Part shown: piece by piece, positions 1 to 13,200 of the stretch
Layout of the letters: each line of letters begins with the position of its first letter
Numbering within the stretch: position 1 is the stretch's first letter
From: Rattus norvegicus
Taxonomy: Eukaryota; Chordata; Mammalia; Rodentia; Muridae
Reading direction: 5' to 3'
Length of the DNA stretch: 64,000 nt
Assembly (NCBI RefSeq): GCF_036323735.1
Contig: NC_086022.1
Span: 68,834,702 to 68,898,701 of the forward strand
Notes under the pieces: generated by a model
Seen by the model: the letters and a program-made list of their open reading frames with translations, nothing else
The model's database searches: none
What the model was told of the DNA's origin: nothing
Position numbers and translations under genes: made by a program

Positions 1-1527
1 ACCCATGACTCCGCTCAACTTTCTCTGTCATCTGTGCCACAGGCCCACACTGCCCTCCCCGTTCAAGCCCTTCCACCCTACCCTATCTTTGCTTCTGCTG
101 TCTCTGACACTTTCCAAAGTCCTGTGAGTTTCTGTTACATCTGTACAGAGATAGTGAGGAGGATAGAAAGAAAAAAGGTTTGGGAAGTTCACTGAAATGG
201 AGATATAACCAAGATGTAATCTATTAGAAAGATACTCAACCAAGTGCAGAATGTTCCTACATACAAAGCAGGAGATAGAGAGATTGGTAGCATTCTAATT
301 AAATACACATACGAATGCAGATATTTCATGTAGAATCGTAAGGAAAGACGTTCATCATTTTGCATGTTTTGAATTAAGTCTTAAGACTTTAGTATGTAGT
401 TTCCAAAAGTAAGCAACTGGTCAAGAAAAACAAGGAAAGTATGGGTGCAATAGTGCTACATAAGAACAAAACCAAATATACATATACATTAATATAAGAG
501 ACATATATACTACTACACATGTCACATCTTTCTAGACAGATACCCAAGAAGCAGGAAATCATTGTTTTTGTTTTTAAAGGACCTACTTGGATGCTAAGAA
601 AATGGAGGTTGATAAAGATTCATTTCTTATTAACTGTAGTTAACCCATTTTAATTTGTATTTTTAAAAATTAATTAAAGCTAATTAACAGTTTAAAATTA
701 AAATTTCCTAAAGTCTGTACATTCTTTCTCAATGTCAGATCTTTTCCAGATTCTACAAAAGGTACCACAGAGGAGCCTGTTAACATTGCTAGGGCTTGTC
801 AGAGAACAGGCCAGGAGCTGTGTGTGGAGACCGCAAAAAGGGGCACAAGGTCAAGAGGCCTCAGGAAACAAGCTGGAGTATCCAGGCAAAGAAAGCTCTT
901 AAATTATACAAGGCAGAACAAATCTCGGGAACTTGCAACTCCTTCATCTGTATAGAGTTTGCCCTTACATGACTCACACTGGACTCAGAAACGTATTGGA
1001 TTCTTTATTTTTCTTTCCTTTATTGGATTTTTTTATTTACATTTCAAATGTTATTCCCTTTCCTGGTTTCCCGGACATAAGCACTCTATCCCATCCCCTT
1101 CCCCTTCTTCTCTAAAGGTGCTCCCCTCCCCATCCACTGCCCCCCCAATATTCCCTCTACACTGGGGGTCCAACCTTGGCAGGACCAAGGGCTTCTCCTT
1201 CTGCTGGTGCCCAACAAGGCCATCCTGTGCTACATATGCAGCTGGAGCCATGTCTCAGTCCATGTATAGTCTTCGGTAGTGGTTTAGTCTCTGGGAGCCC
1301 TGGTTGGTTGGCATTGTTATCCTTATGGAGTTGCAAGCCCCTTCAGCTCTTTCAATCCTTTCTCCAATTCCTCCAACAGAGGTCCTGTTCTCAGTTCAAT
1401 GGCTTGATGCTAGCATTGCCTCTGTGTTTGACATGATCTGCCTGTGTCCCTCAGGAGACATCCATATCCAGCTCCTGACAGCATGCACTTCTTAGCTTCA
1501 TCAATCTTATCTAGTTTTGGTGGAGAT

Positions 1528-1620
1528 ATATACATATATATATATATGTATATATATATATACACACACATACATACACACACATATATATATATATATG
1601 TATGTATATATATATATGTC
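1528..1620. repeat. (TA)n/(CA)n simple repeat in L1 3' UTR
   Basis: An alternating TA and TACA/CACA tract, strongly AT-rich and roughly palindromic. It expanded within the L1 3' UTR. Confidence 0.9.
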
Positions 1621-1884
1621 ACATGTGTGAGGCAGGCTCTGAATAGCTGTTCCTTCAGTCTCTACTCCAAACTTTGTCTCCATATCCCCTCCTATGAATA
1701 TTTTTGTTCCCCCTTTTAAGGAGTGAAGCATCCACACTTTGGTCATCCTTCTTCTTGAGCTTCATGTGGTCTGTGGATTGTATCTTAGGTAATTCGAGCT
1801 TTTGGGCTAATATCCAATATCAGTGAGTGCATACCATGTGTGTTTTTCTGTGATTGGGTTACCTCACTCAGGATGGTATTTTCT

Positions 1885-1977
1885 TTTTTTTTTTTTTTTT
1901 TTCGGCGCTGGGGACCGAACCCAGGGCCTTGCGCTTCCTAGGCAAGCGCTCTACCACTGAGCTAAATCCCCAACCCC
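1885..1977 (-). mobile_element. ID SINE inside the L1
   Basis: A near-consensus rat ID element in reverse orientation, with its tail as a T-run on the left. A perfect 15-bp TSD (aggatggtattttct) flanks it at 1870-1884 and 1978-1992, so it inserted after the L1. Confidence 0.95.
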
Positions 1978-2689
1978 AGGATGGTATTTTCTAGTTCAAT
2001 CCATTTGCCTATGAATTTCATGAAGGCATCGTTTTTGATAGCTGAGTAGTACTCCATTGTGTAGATGTACCACATTTTCTGTATCCATTCCTCTGTTGAA
2101 GGGCATCTGGGTTCTTTCCAGCTTCTGGCTATTATAAATAAGGCTGCTATGAACATAGTGGAGCATGTGTCTTTGTTGTATGTTGGAGCATCTTTTGGGT
2201 ATATGCCCAGGAGTGGTATAGCTGGGTCCTCAGATAGTGCAATGTCCAATTTTCTGAGGAATCTCCAAATTGCTTTCCAGAGTGGTTGTACCAGCTTACA
2301 ATCCCACCAACAATGGAGGAGTATTCCTCTTTCACCACATCCTCGCAAGCATCTGCTGTCCCGAGCTTTTGATCTTAGCCATTCTGACTGGTATGAGGTG
2401 GAATCTCAGGGTTGTTTTGTTTTGATTTGCATTTCCCTTATGACTAAAGATGTTCAACATTTCTTTAGGTGCTTCTCAGCCATTAGATATTCCTCAGCTG
2501 AGAATTCTTTGTTTAGCTCTGTACCCATTTTTAATAGGGTTATTTGGCTCGCTGGAGTCTAACTTCTTGAGTTCTTTGTATATTTTGGATATCAGTCCTC
2601 TATCGGATATAGGATTGGCAAAGATCTTTTCCCAATCTGTTGGTTGTTTTGTCCTAATGACAGTGCTGTTATGGTCCAGACATTGTGGT

Positions 2690-3345
2690 CAAATCAAGAG
2701 TTCCTGTTCCCTGCCTGAAGGATACTGGCGGAAATGCCGGGAGGTGAGCAGAAAGCACCCACTGTTGAAAAGCTATGTTGACAAACTCCAAGTACAAGCA
2801 AACCCTGGGTAGCCTAAGGAAAATCTCCGTGGAAGACATCAGCTCCAGAGCACAAGTATCTCCCCCATGCCCACCAGACTAAGGCCTCAGAAAGGACCCA
2901 GGGACCCAAGGCTGTGGCTAAGAGTAGACTTGGAACAGAATGTGGTGCTCAGGCCAATCACAGCTGGAGGCCCCTGGGAAAAGCCCCTGCAACCATAGCA
3001 ACTGGTGAGAATTTCAGCACAATAGTAAATGCAGGAAGCAACCCTTCCTCCCTGACACCCTGCCCTCTTTATCTGCCTCCTTGCCTTCTTCTAAAGCCCC
3101 TACCTCCATACAATCCAGGCCCTAGGCTTCCCGGCTGAGTTACATAAGTGTAGTCTCAATTTGGAAGGCGAAGCACCCATATCCACACCTGCTTCCTTCT
3201 CATGTACCTTGAAATGACAGGCAAGAGAGACAAGGAAACGTAAAAAGTACTCAGCAGCAATGAAAAGTGCTCCAAAGTGAACAGAATCGCTTAAGAATCC
3301 CTGAACTACAAAGCAGGCAGAATAAAACTGAAGCAAAAAGAGGTA
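2690..3345. other. unassigned sequence in or downstream of Parp12 intron
   Basis: Mixed-composition sequence after the L1 with no exon-like match and no repeat that I recognise. It is not Parp12 exon 5 in either frame that I tried. Confidence 0.4.
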
Positions 3346-3347
3346 AA

Positions 3348-3348
<1 letters not shown>

Positions 3349-3386
<38 letters not shown>
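3349..3386. repeat. (AATC)n microsatellite
   Basis: About nine copies of a four-base AATC unit, immediately before a B3 SINE. Confidence 0.95.
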
Positions 3387-3397
3387 TAAATCTTTAA

Positions 3398-3615
3398 AAA
3401 CAAGTTGGCTCAGTAGTTAAGAGCACTACTCTTCCAGAGGACTCAGGTTTGCTTCCCAGCACTGACATGGTGGTTCACAACCTTCTGTAAGTCCAGTTCC
3501 AAGGGGTCAGACACCCTCTTCTGGCCTTCTTGGGCACCAGGCACAAGCACAGTACACAGACATACACTTAGGCAAACCACCATACACATAAGATACAATT
3601 TAATTTGAAATAAAA
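3398..3615 (+). mobile_element. B3 SINE
   Basis: Shows the B2/B3 head (GGCTCAGTAGTTAAGAGCAC), the CTTCCAGAGGACTCAGGTT block and the long B3-type tail with CACAAGCACAGTACACAGAC and an AATAAAATA end. Confidence 0.85.
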
Positions 3616-4284
3616 TACATAAAAGAAGTGTAGTACAACATACAGTAAGTGTTTACCACTGGAGAAGGATGAAGGAGACGAAGAACTTTCTGCTCTGCTG
3701 TGTACTACCTAACTCCTTCACAAAGTAAAATTCATGAATTATCTGTATGACATCCAAAGACTAAAAATGGCTGCAGTCATAAGACTTGGGAAGAATCTTT
3801 AGTCAAAGACTAAGTTGTCAGTAAAGATCACTAAGTTTCTGTGAAAATACTGACCATACAAGGATTACTCTTTGTGGTCAAGGAAGGCAAGCAGGGGCCA
3901 CCGGCCCAATACTTGAGGAACCTTGAGCAATGTTCTAAGTACTAATACAAGTATCTCCATCTCCTCACTGAGGTTGTCCCAGTTTCCAAGACTCCCCTAA
4001 GCTGTCACCCTACAGAAGTGGCAATTAGCTTTCACTAGACTAAGTAGCCCCATTTCACGACACTCTGTGGTCACTTGGCACTCACCTGGTACAGATCCAA
4101 AGGCCTATATTCCTAAAAATTCATCAACAGCTTCATTTGAAAATGCAAATAATTTTTCTACCCTCAACAAAAGCAGATTCAGAACTCGTTTGGCAAGACC
4201 CCCGCCCTGTCTAAGGATGCCTTCAAGCAGTTCCAGTAATGAGAAGCAGTTCCTCTCCGCTGAGAGGAAGAGCGTCTAACTTAC

Positions 4285-4380
4285 CTTGGAAGCTACAACT
4301 CTTCCGAATATGGTACAAGCAAATCTGCTCACTCTCCTCCTGGCTAAGAGTGCCTGGGGACACTGAACTGTCTTTTCTTT
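4285..4380 (-). CDS. Parp12: Parp12 coding exon 4
   Basis: This 96-nt exon is too short to stand out as an open frame. The acceptor AG is at 4382-4381 and the donor GTAAGT starts at 4284. Joined to exon 3 it reads ERKDSSVSPGTLSQEE, then EQICLYHIRKSCSFQ. This matches human PARP12 and opens another CCCH finger whose remaining Cys and His would be in exon 5, outside the window. Confidence 0.93.
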
Positions 4381-7300
4381 CTACAAAGAAACAGCACACA
4401 AGATGTCAGCTGTTATCGACACTTTTCATGTAGGATCACAGCACTTCACAGCTAAAAGGAAGAAGGATTTATCTATCCATTGCTGTGCAAAAGTGGCCCA
4501 GGCAAACTGACAGGACCTATCCTTTGAGGAATACAAGTACCCCCAGTCACACAGGTGGGCACCTGACTTTTAGGGTGAATCCTAGATACCTAGCACGTTG
4601 CTCTTTACTAAGTCCAGGACACCACAGAGGGTTTTGTTTTGTTTTGTTGTTTCGTTTTTTTTTTTTTTCAACTCTGACTATCCATCCAAGTCACTAGGAA
4701 GGAAAAGTAGAAAGGTATTTTATAAATCACATTTAATTTCTACAGCAAATATTTGTCAGTGAGGTCTTTAGAACTGGGTACTAACAAAAAAAGGTAATTT
4801 GTGGGAAGTTTTATCTCCAAATAAAATAGTCTTAATTTTACTTTACTTGCAGGGCTCTTAAAATAAGACAAGCATAGTAAGTTCTTTCATAGTATACCTT
4901 TCTTATTACCATCCCACTGTGTCTTTGCCTATTATATTTACCCTGTTCACTTAAACCTAAGTGAGAATAAAAACTCATTTATACCCTCGCCTCCTTCACT
5001 ATCCTATCACCTGTCCTCTGTTAGCTGCATCCTCCCTTTCTTATGAACTCCTGGATATTCCATAGACTGGGCCTCAAAATCCACACCTGTGAGACCCTGA
5101 AGTTCTCTATCTCCAGAGTAGTGACTGTTTGAGACCTGAGCCACTCACCAGTGGATCTGTCCCTCAGTTTTCAATAAAGTCATTCATAATCCAGATGATG
5201 CTTCAAACATCATTTAAAGCAAAACCTCTGTATATATTGAGGTTAACAAAAATATCGGAAGAGACTCCTCAGTAAGTGCTTGCCTTGCAAGCTTGAGGAT
5301 CACAGGTCAATCCCCCAGAACCCACATTCTTAAAACTCCAAGTGAGGCTAGAGAGACAATTCGGTTAAGAGCACTAGCCGCTCCTCCAGAGGACACATGC
5401 TCACATACTAGCACCCACATGGTGTCTCACAACTATCTGTAACTCCAGTTTCCAAGGGGTCTGATACCATTCTCCTGATCTGTGGGCCCCAAGCAAGTGA
5501 TGCACAGACAGGCAAACAGATATACATAAGTAATAAAATAGACATTTAGGCCGGGTATGATAATACCCCCTTTAGTCAAAGCACGTGGTAAGAGAGGCAG
5601 ATGTATCTCTGTTGAGCTCAAGATTAGCCCAGTCTACATCAAGAGACTTTGCCTCAAAAACCACAAAACATTTATATTAAAGCTGGGCATGACTGGGTAT
5701 GCTTGGAGTCCCAGCACTGGTGAGGTAGAGACAGACAGGTAGATCCCTGTGGCTTGCTGGCCAGCCAGCCTAGCCTATGTGGTGAGGCCCAGGACAATAA
5801 GGGAATCTGTCTCAAAGAAGCAAACCCAAGGGGGACAGTACTTGAAGAACAGCGCTTAAGACTGTCATCTGGCCTCTACTCATACTAGTATACATGACCT
5901 ATTTACATATGAACATACCTATATGTGCACACATGCATGCATATGCACACACACACACACACACACACTCAAATTGAAGAAAATAAAAGAAAACTAGAGG
6001 TAGCAAGCACTATATTTAACTATGACAATCAGGTAAGATTAGAAAGGTCAGTGTGCTTGCTGGTGGTCTTGGCACTCACCTGATATTTTAGGAAAAGATC
6101 TATTAAAAATATTTTCTGTCTCAATGGCTATATGAGTGGATGGGCATGATGAGGTACTTGGGGGTAGAGGCCTGTTCTCATGATTGCTAAAGTCTAATTC
6201 AGGCCAGGACAGAGACTAGCATATGGCAAATTCTCAAAGCTACTGAATTGAAAGAGTGGCCAGCCAACAGCCTCTACTGTGAAGTCCAAATGAACCAAGT
6301 TTTCAAAGGTCCATATATAGCAGGTTGTTAAAAAATGATTGTTAAATCTTTAAGCAGGCACAAAGGTATACACTTAAAGACCTGACTACTAGGGAGACTG
6401 AGGCAAAAGATCATTTTGTTGACTTTAAGACCAGTATTGAGAACACAGTGAGAAGTCATCTCAACAATATTCTTATGTGTATTTTAGCTTAAAATTTTTA
6501 GATTTGTATATTTACTAAGTGTGTCTATAAAGATTAGGCAGCTAGAAAAAGGGCACACGAGGAAGAGAACAGGCCATAAGGCAGGAGATGATTAGAACAG
6601 TAGTAGCTGGGAAACACTGGAGGTTAAAGGTTTAAGTACAGGTAAGGTCTGGGGTACGGTGGGGAGAAAAGGGTAAAGGAGCATTAACTGAAACCAAGGA
6701 TCTATGGAAAATTATGGAAACGCATTGCTCTATGCATTGCTCTATATGCTCATTTAAATTAAATCATTTTTAAAAAAGAAATTTGATGAGATCCCATTTG
6801 GCTCAGTGGTAGAGCGCTTGCCTAGCAAGCACAAGGCCCTGGGTTCGGTCCCCAGCTCCGAAAAAAAAAAAAAAAAAAAAAAAGAAAAAGAAATTTGAGT
6901 AGAGGTACACGGCATGGATGGAGAATTCTTTTCCCCAGAACACATGGATTACTCAGTTCCAGGCGTGGGATACCCCTCTCTGAGTCACTGGTCAGGAAGC
7001 CCCAGAGGCACCCCCATAAAAATAACACAGGCATTGCTATTGCTCATCTGCTCAGCACAGATAGATGGCTGCTGAAGACACAACACAGCCTGAGAAACAG
7101 ACAGCAAATTGGAACTGACCTGAAATCATCCTCCCTGTCGGCTGATTTTTCACAGTGCTAGAAGGCACAAGGCAGGCCACTGGAGGAGAAAAGTCATCAA
7201 TGGCATACCTACAGTGGGTTCTGCAAGCTATAGCATCAGCCTGTCAGAAAAGACATGCCTGCTGGAAATCATTTTTAAAATGATAGCATGAGGGAGCTAA

Positions 7301-10248
7301 AGAAATTGGTCTGTGGTTAATAATATTTGCTGCTCTTCCAGAGGCCCTGAGTCCAGCACCCACATGAAGATCAAAACCATCTGTAACTCCAGTTTCAGAA
7401 GACCTGATGCCCTCTTCTGACTTCTATGGGTACTTGCATACATGTGGCATACATTCACAAAAGCAACATATACACATAAATAAAAGTTTTAAAAAACCTG
7501 CTTAAAAATCACATAAAAGTTGAAGAAGAAAGTACTGGAAGGAACTGGAAGAAGTGGGAAGGGAATTTGGGCTAAATTTGATTATTATATACATGTATAA
7601 AATCATCAAAGGAAAACTAAAATTATTCTTTAAAAAAATCTCTACTAGGGGCTAGAGACGGCTCCGCCATTGAGAGCACAGGCTCCTCTTCCAGAGGACT
7701 TAGGTATTAACTTTTAGCATCTACACAGCTGCTCATATCCATCTGTAACTCCAGTTCCAGAGGATCTAACACCTTCTCCTGGCCTCTGCAAGCACAGACA
7801 GACACACAAGAAAATCACTTATGAACATAAAATCTCAAGTGGAAATTCCTCCATCTACCTGTCTCAAAGTCTGACAAACACTTAGAAAAAAACCCCACCA
7901 CACTCAATCTTGTTGATGGGTTACTATGGACCAGGAACTGTCTAGGTGCTAAAAAGCAGCAGAGAATAAGGCCAAAAACAAAAAAACCTTACAAGGGGGA
8001 CACTTATGCTTGCTCATGGCAGGATGGCCAAAGCCACAGCTTTACAAATACCTTCTTACATTCATTTGTAATATCATAAAGAATACTACCTAATGGATAG
8101 CCCTAGCGCTATATAACTACATCCCAACTCTAGATCCTCACTGAAAAGAAAAATTCTCCAGGAGGTGAAGGCAATTACACCTCATCTCAGTGCAGACAGC
8201 TCCTCCAGAATTAAGAATGTGCCAACCCCAACTTGCGTCATCTGGGATGCCTTGTTTGACTGTGTCTAGATTCCAACCATCTTCACAACCTTCTAGCTAG
8301 GAAAGGACAAGTGAGTCTCAATGAAAGAGATGCACACATCCACAAAGTCATATTTTACTTACTAACCAACAGAAATCCAGGCCCCCAGCCCAAAGCACTT
8401 TCCATGAGCCTTACCAGAAGTCCCCTGTGGGCCTGCAGGAGAAGAGGACACTTTGCTGAGGGCTGAGCCCTTATTCTTGATGTCATATGCATTCCGGTAA
8501 GTAGAGAGTAGCCTGCTCACCAGGTCAGAACTTAAACCCAACTTTTCTAATTTCTCCAGATTCTCTGAGTTAGTGAACTCGTGGGACCTCTTACAGCTAG
8601 TGCCAAACTTGCACTCTCCCTGTAAGAAGTACTGGCAGATATGGAGTTTAATGCACTGCTTCTGGAAGGAGCAAGAGCCGAAGTGTCCATCACCTTTGTT
8701 ATAGTGTAGGCAGATCTGTTGACAAAGAGGAAAAAAGACATCATCACATGAACACTGTATACAGCACACCTCAACAGCCATGCCATGGGGGAAGGGGCCT
8801 CATGGTCATTGTATCATTTCACCATTCACACGGGCCATAGAGAATTCATCTCTTGCTCAAGATACAGATACCAAATATTCCCTAAGCTAAAATAAACCCA
8901 AACAAGACCTTCTCCTGGAAAGATCCACAGAACTTCAGAGAGGCCAGAGCAGTAGTGCAGTAGCCTCCTCTCTACCTCAATATACCTACCCTTACCTATA
9001 CACAAAGCCTCACCAAACCAAATATACTTTACTAGTTCACTTCTCCCAATTTTCCTTTCAAATTTCAAAGTCAGAGAGGTTCTTAGGGATAAGGCATGTC
9101 AAAGTTGGCCCAACACCACCCTTCATTTCTCAAGGGAACTAGAGGACTCCAAAGCTAAACAGCTAGGGCCAGCAAGATGGCTCTGCAGGTAAAGGAACCA
9201 GACTCAGTACCAGAGCCCACATAATAACCAGAGGGAAGAACAACTCTCTAGAGGGATCATCTGACCTCCACACCCTGGACAAGCATATCACATTCACCCT
9301 TGGACCTAGTATATCTGTGCTCCCTAATGAATTTAATAAATTTTATTAAATTTCATCAGCTAGTCCCAGTCACATAGCTAGTCACTGAATCTATTGTTTG
9401 CTCAACTGGGTTGTTGGCAAAACTGCAACTTCTTTGCTGGTTTATTGATATAGCCCAGGCTGCCCTCAACCTACATAGGTCAAGACAGGATGAGTTCTAG
9501 TCCTCCGCCTCTGCCATCCAAGTGTTAGGATCACAAACACACGCCACAATGTACAACTACAAACTTGCAACTTGAACCTCAATCAACTGCTCCTTCTGTA
9601 CACTCCAAATACTTCAACATGAAAAGTGGCCCACCTACTCAATTTCTAGACATTACATTCCACAAGTTACAGGAAAATTCCTTGAGGGTTCAACAGCAGA
9701 ATCCAGTTTTCTTTCAAGGCCTCCACTCTACAGATGGTCTACCCAAGAGAAAAGGTCAGATAGAAATTCTGACGCCTGCCTTAGACATGCTATTCACCAG
9801 CTTTGAGACTCCCTATTTTGAATGTCTAAAATGGGTAGAACACCATCAATGTCACAGAGTAGTTGTGATTACTGAACTTGGAGACATGAAAACACCAACC
9901 AATGCTGACATATAGGAGGCACCAGACTGCCCTCTTCCTCATTTATCTGATGGGACCCTGGCAGGTCTCATCTGCCCCAAAACACCTTTCCCCACAGTGC
10001 GGAATGTGAACTTTGACATCACCCAAAATTATCCTCTGACCTTCCTATCCCACCATTTGATTTGCCTCCCTTAAAGGCAAAGCAGGGTTGGCCTGGGGAG
10101 ATAGCTCAGTGGTTAAGAGCCCTAACACTCTTCCATGGGTCCTGAGTTCAAATCCCAGAAACCACATGATGGCTCACAACCATCTGTAATGGGATCTGAT
10201 GCCCTCTGCTGGTGTGTCTGAAGACAGCTATAGTACATTTATATATAA

Positions 10249-10279
<31 letters not shown>

Positions 10280-13200
10280 ATCTTTTTTTAAAAGGGCAAA
10301 GCAGGATTTCTGGTCATCAATGTCTAGCTGACAGTGGAAATTCTAAAAACCAATATGAATTTTCAAAAGACAAATATAAAAAGTTAATATTTATTATGTA
10401 CTAGTCATGATGCTGTGCTACCATTCCTCAAATGTCACATTAATTGTCTAACATGGAAATATCTGCATTAAAATATGCCAATCTGATCTTTTGGCTCACA
10501 CCAGTTAACAGTGCCAAAGTAGCCCACATATCCTGCCCCATACATGGAGAACAACCTGCTCAGATCTGCTGGAGAAACTCAAGGCCCAGGGAAGCCCTAG
10601 AGAACCAGGGTCCTGTTCACACTAAGGCCTTGCACAGCACAATGGAAAACAGCCCTGATCTAAAGCAGGTCTAATCGACCTCCAGCAGCACCTGAGCCTG
10701 GTAGAACTGTTCTCCGAATCATGCTTTAGACAGTCTCCTACTCAGCTCCTACCTTCCTTTTCCTCTGCCATGAATGGCATCCCCACCCTGCTGTTGTCTA
10801 AAAGACTCTCTATACTTTCTCCTGCTTCTTAACCAACAAACCTTTTGTGCTGTTAATCTTCCCCCACCAAATGATACAGAGATAATGCAGTAAGCTTACA
10901 CAAGCTGAGATTTCATGTCAGCTAATGTACATACTCTCCTGGGTACAAAAGGATGAGTAGTGAGAATACTAGGTGACTGTCAAGCAGCTCTGGAAGGCTT
11001 CTCCAAAGCAACACCCCAAACATGCAGTTCCAATTTCTACTAGTCAGGGAGGGGTCAGCTGGGGTCTCTCATTCTGCTTAGTTCTAAATAACGCTTGCTT
11101 CGGGTGCTGGTCAACCTCACTAAATCACTACAGTGGTGGTGCCAGCCCAACTGATAGGGAAGAAAAATTTTCAATAAATGCCAAGGCTGGTCCAACATCA
11201 GCAGAGCTGAATATTAAATCTAGTAGATTTAATTAGCAGAGCTGGATATTAAATCCAAGTCTCCTCTGGTTCTTGGTCAAAATGGGGTTCTCAGCACTAA
11301 GAGTTATCTATCTCCCAACCATCTGACTTTTCCACTATTACTTGCAAAGAAGAACCCCCAGACCCCCACCCTTCTAAGCACTCACATCTGGTAAAAGCGA
11401 AGGGTCATTCTGAAGTAAGAGTTGGCAAAGCTCAGTATACGTGAGGTGGTCAATACCATGAGTCCTCAGCACACTCAGGTTGTGATCAGTCTTCAAGTTG
11501 TGACCATTCCTACAGTTCTTCCTGCAAAGAAGCAAAGACGACGTTTACAGGCTAAATCTTACCTCCCTAAAATCCTCTGCTAAGAGTTCCAACTTCCAGA
11601 TCCTTAGAATGTAAAACTTCTTTTGAAGATAGGGTCATGAGAGGGGCAAGTAAATTAAAATGAGGTCATTAGAGTAGCCCCCATTCCAACGTGAACTTTA
11701 TCTCAGAATTCCATCCTCCAGAATACTGAGAAATGAATTTTTGTTGTTTAAGCCTCCCAGTCTGCCAGCTATTATTATAACATACACTTGTAATCCCAGT
11801 ATTCAGAAGCTGAGGCAGGGGGATCATGAGTTGTAGACTAGTTAGACAACAGAGCAAGCCTCTTTGAAGGAAGAGGAGAAGGAAAGAGAAGAAATGGAAG
11901 AGGAGAGAGAAGAGGAAGGGAGCAAGGGAGGGAAGAAGAAAGGTCGGGTCACCTATTCTATGGTACTCTGTTATGGCAGCCCTGGCAGACTTACAGAGCT
12001 GGTGAAATCATTCTTCATGGCATTTTTTCACAACACTTCCTGACCCTCCTTATAAGCAGCAGGGAGAAAAACAGCTATGCATGCAAACATACGCTTGTTC
12101 AGCAGGAAGAGATGAGACTGGACAATGTCTAGGGTGCAGAACAACCCTTCTCAGCATGTATGTAAAGAGAAGGGCGGGGCCTTCGTGCAAAACAGTGTCA
12201 CAGCACACTGGCCACTCAGTAAGCACATGGATGAAAGACCTGAGCAGGGGTGAGTTACGTAGCACATACCTTTAATCCTAGCACTTGGGAGTCAAAGGCA
12301 GGCAGATTTCTGAGGCCAGTCTGGGTACATAATGAGTTCCAGGACAGCCAGGGTAGAGGCCCTGTCTCAACCTAATCCATTCCCTTCCCCTCTCCCCAAA
12401 ATTGAGCAGGGGGTAGAGGAATGGCCCAGTAGTTAGGGACACTATTCTACTCTTCCAGAGGACCTGCATTCAATGCCCAGCACCCGTATTGGTGTCTCAC
12501 TAATACTCTCTTCTGGCCTTTGACAGCACCTGCACTTATGTGTACCATTCCCTCCACTCTACCCCCCATTATAATTTAAAATAATAAAAAAAATCTCTTT
12601 TTTTAAATGCTAAGCACAGTGACTCATGCTTCCAGGTATAGGTACACACAGACACAGATACTCCTGGGTCCACCCCTTTTGCAGCTCCTCTCCTCCGTAC
12701 TTTCAACCCACAAGCATCTGGTGAGCACTTATCAACCAGGCACTGGTACTCCACCCTAAGAACTCAGGGACAAATCTTTAATGACAGTCTCAGTCACCTG
12801 GAAAGCCAGGCATGTGGCATCTGCTTGATGCAGACACTACCATACCTTATTTAACATCTGTGATAAACATTCTGAAAGAATGTCAAATTCCTGATCCATC
12901 CCCTAACCCTTTTCTCCTACTAGCTCTCTGATCTGTAAAAAGTTAACCTCCCTCCTCCCCTACAGATCAGAACCTTGAGGTCATCCTTGACTCCTTGTCC
13001 CCAACTGGTGACTGCAACAGAAAAGAACTCACTCGTGGAGTGGAAGGCCTAAGGTCAGCTGTGTAAGAGTACTCAGGCTGAGAGGCCATTGGAAGGTATG
13101 AAACAACAAATGAGCCGCACACTCAGAGGCCAGGAAAACGCTGACGAAGTGAGAGAAGGGAAGGGAAGGTGGTACTGCCAAAGCCAAGTAGAGCAAATAA

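Larger units (their letters stand above)
1026..2665 (-). mobile_element. 5'-truncated L1 (LINE-1) 3' end
   Basis: The reverse strand carries the C-terminal part of L1 ORF2 (about 2348 to 2000; RSWKEPRCPSTEEWIQKMWY, then YTMEYYSAIKNDAFMKFIGK) followed by the L1 3' UTR. The tail lies at about 1026 as a T-rich run on the plus strand. The 5' part of ORF2 and all of ORF1 are missing, so the copy is dead. An ID SINE interrupts it at 1885-1977 and an AT/CA simple repeat at about 1530-1620. I could not identify its TSD. Confidence 0.9.

Noticed and set aside
1962..2348. 128-residue minus-strand open frame
   Set aside because: It is the C-terminus of L1 ORF2 running into a nested ID; it has no start or function of its own.
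1..4284. Parp12 exon 5 and the remaining catalytic exons
   Set aside because: I looked for DKCHRVH and WWE-like sequences on the minus strand and found none; the exons must lie to the left of the window.
9565..9915. 116-residue plus-strand open frame in Parp12 intron 2
   Set aside because: No recognised motif, no splice context and antisense to Parp12. Probably chance.
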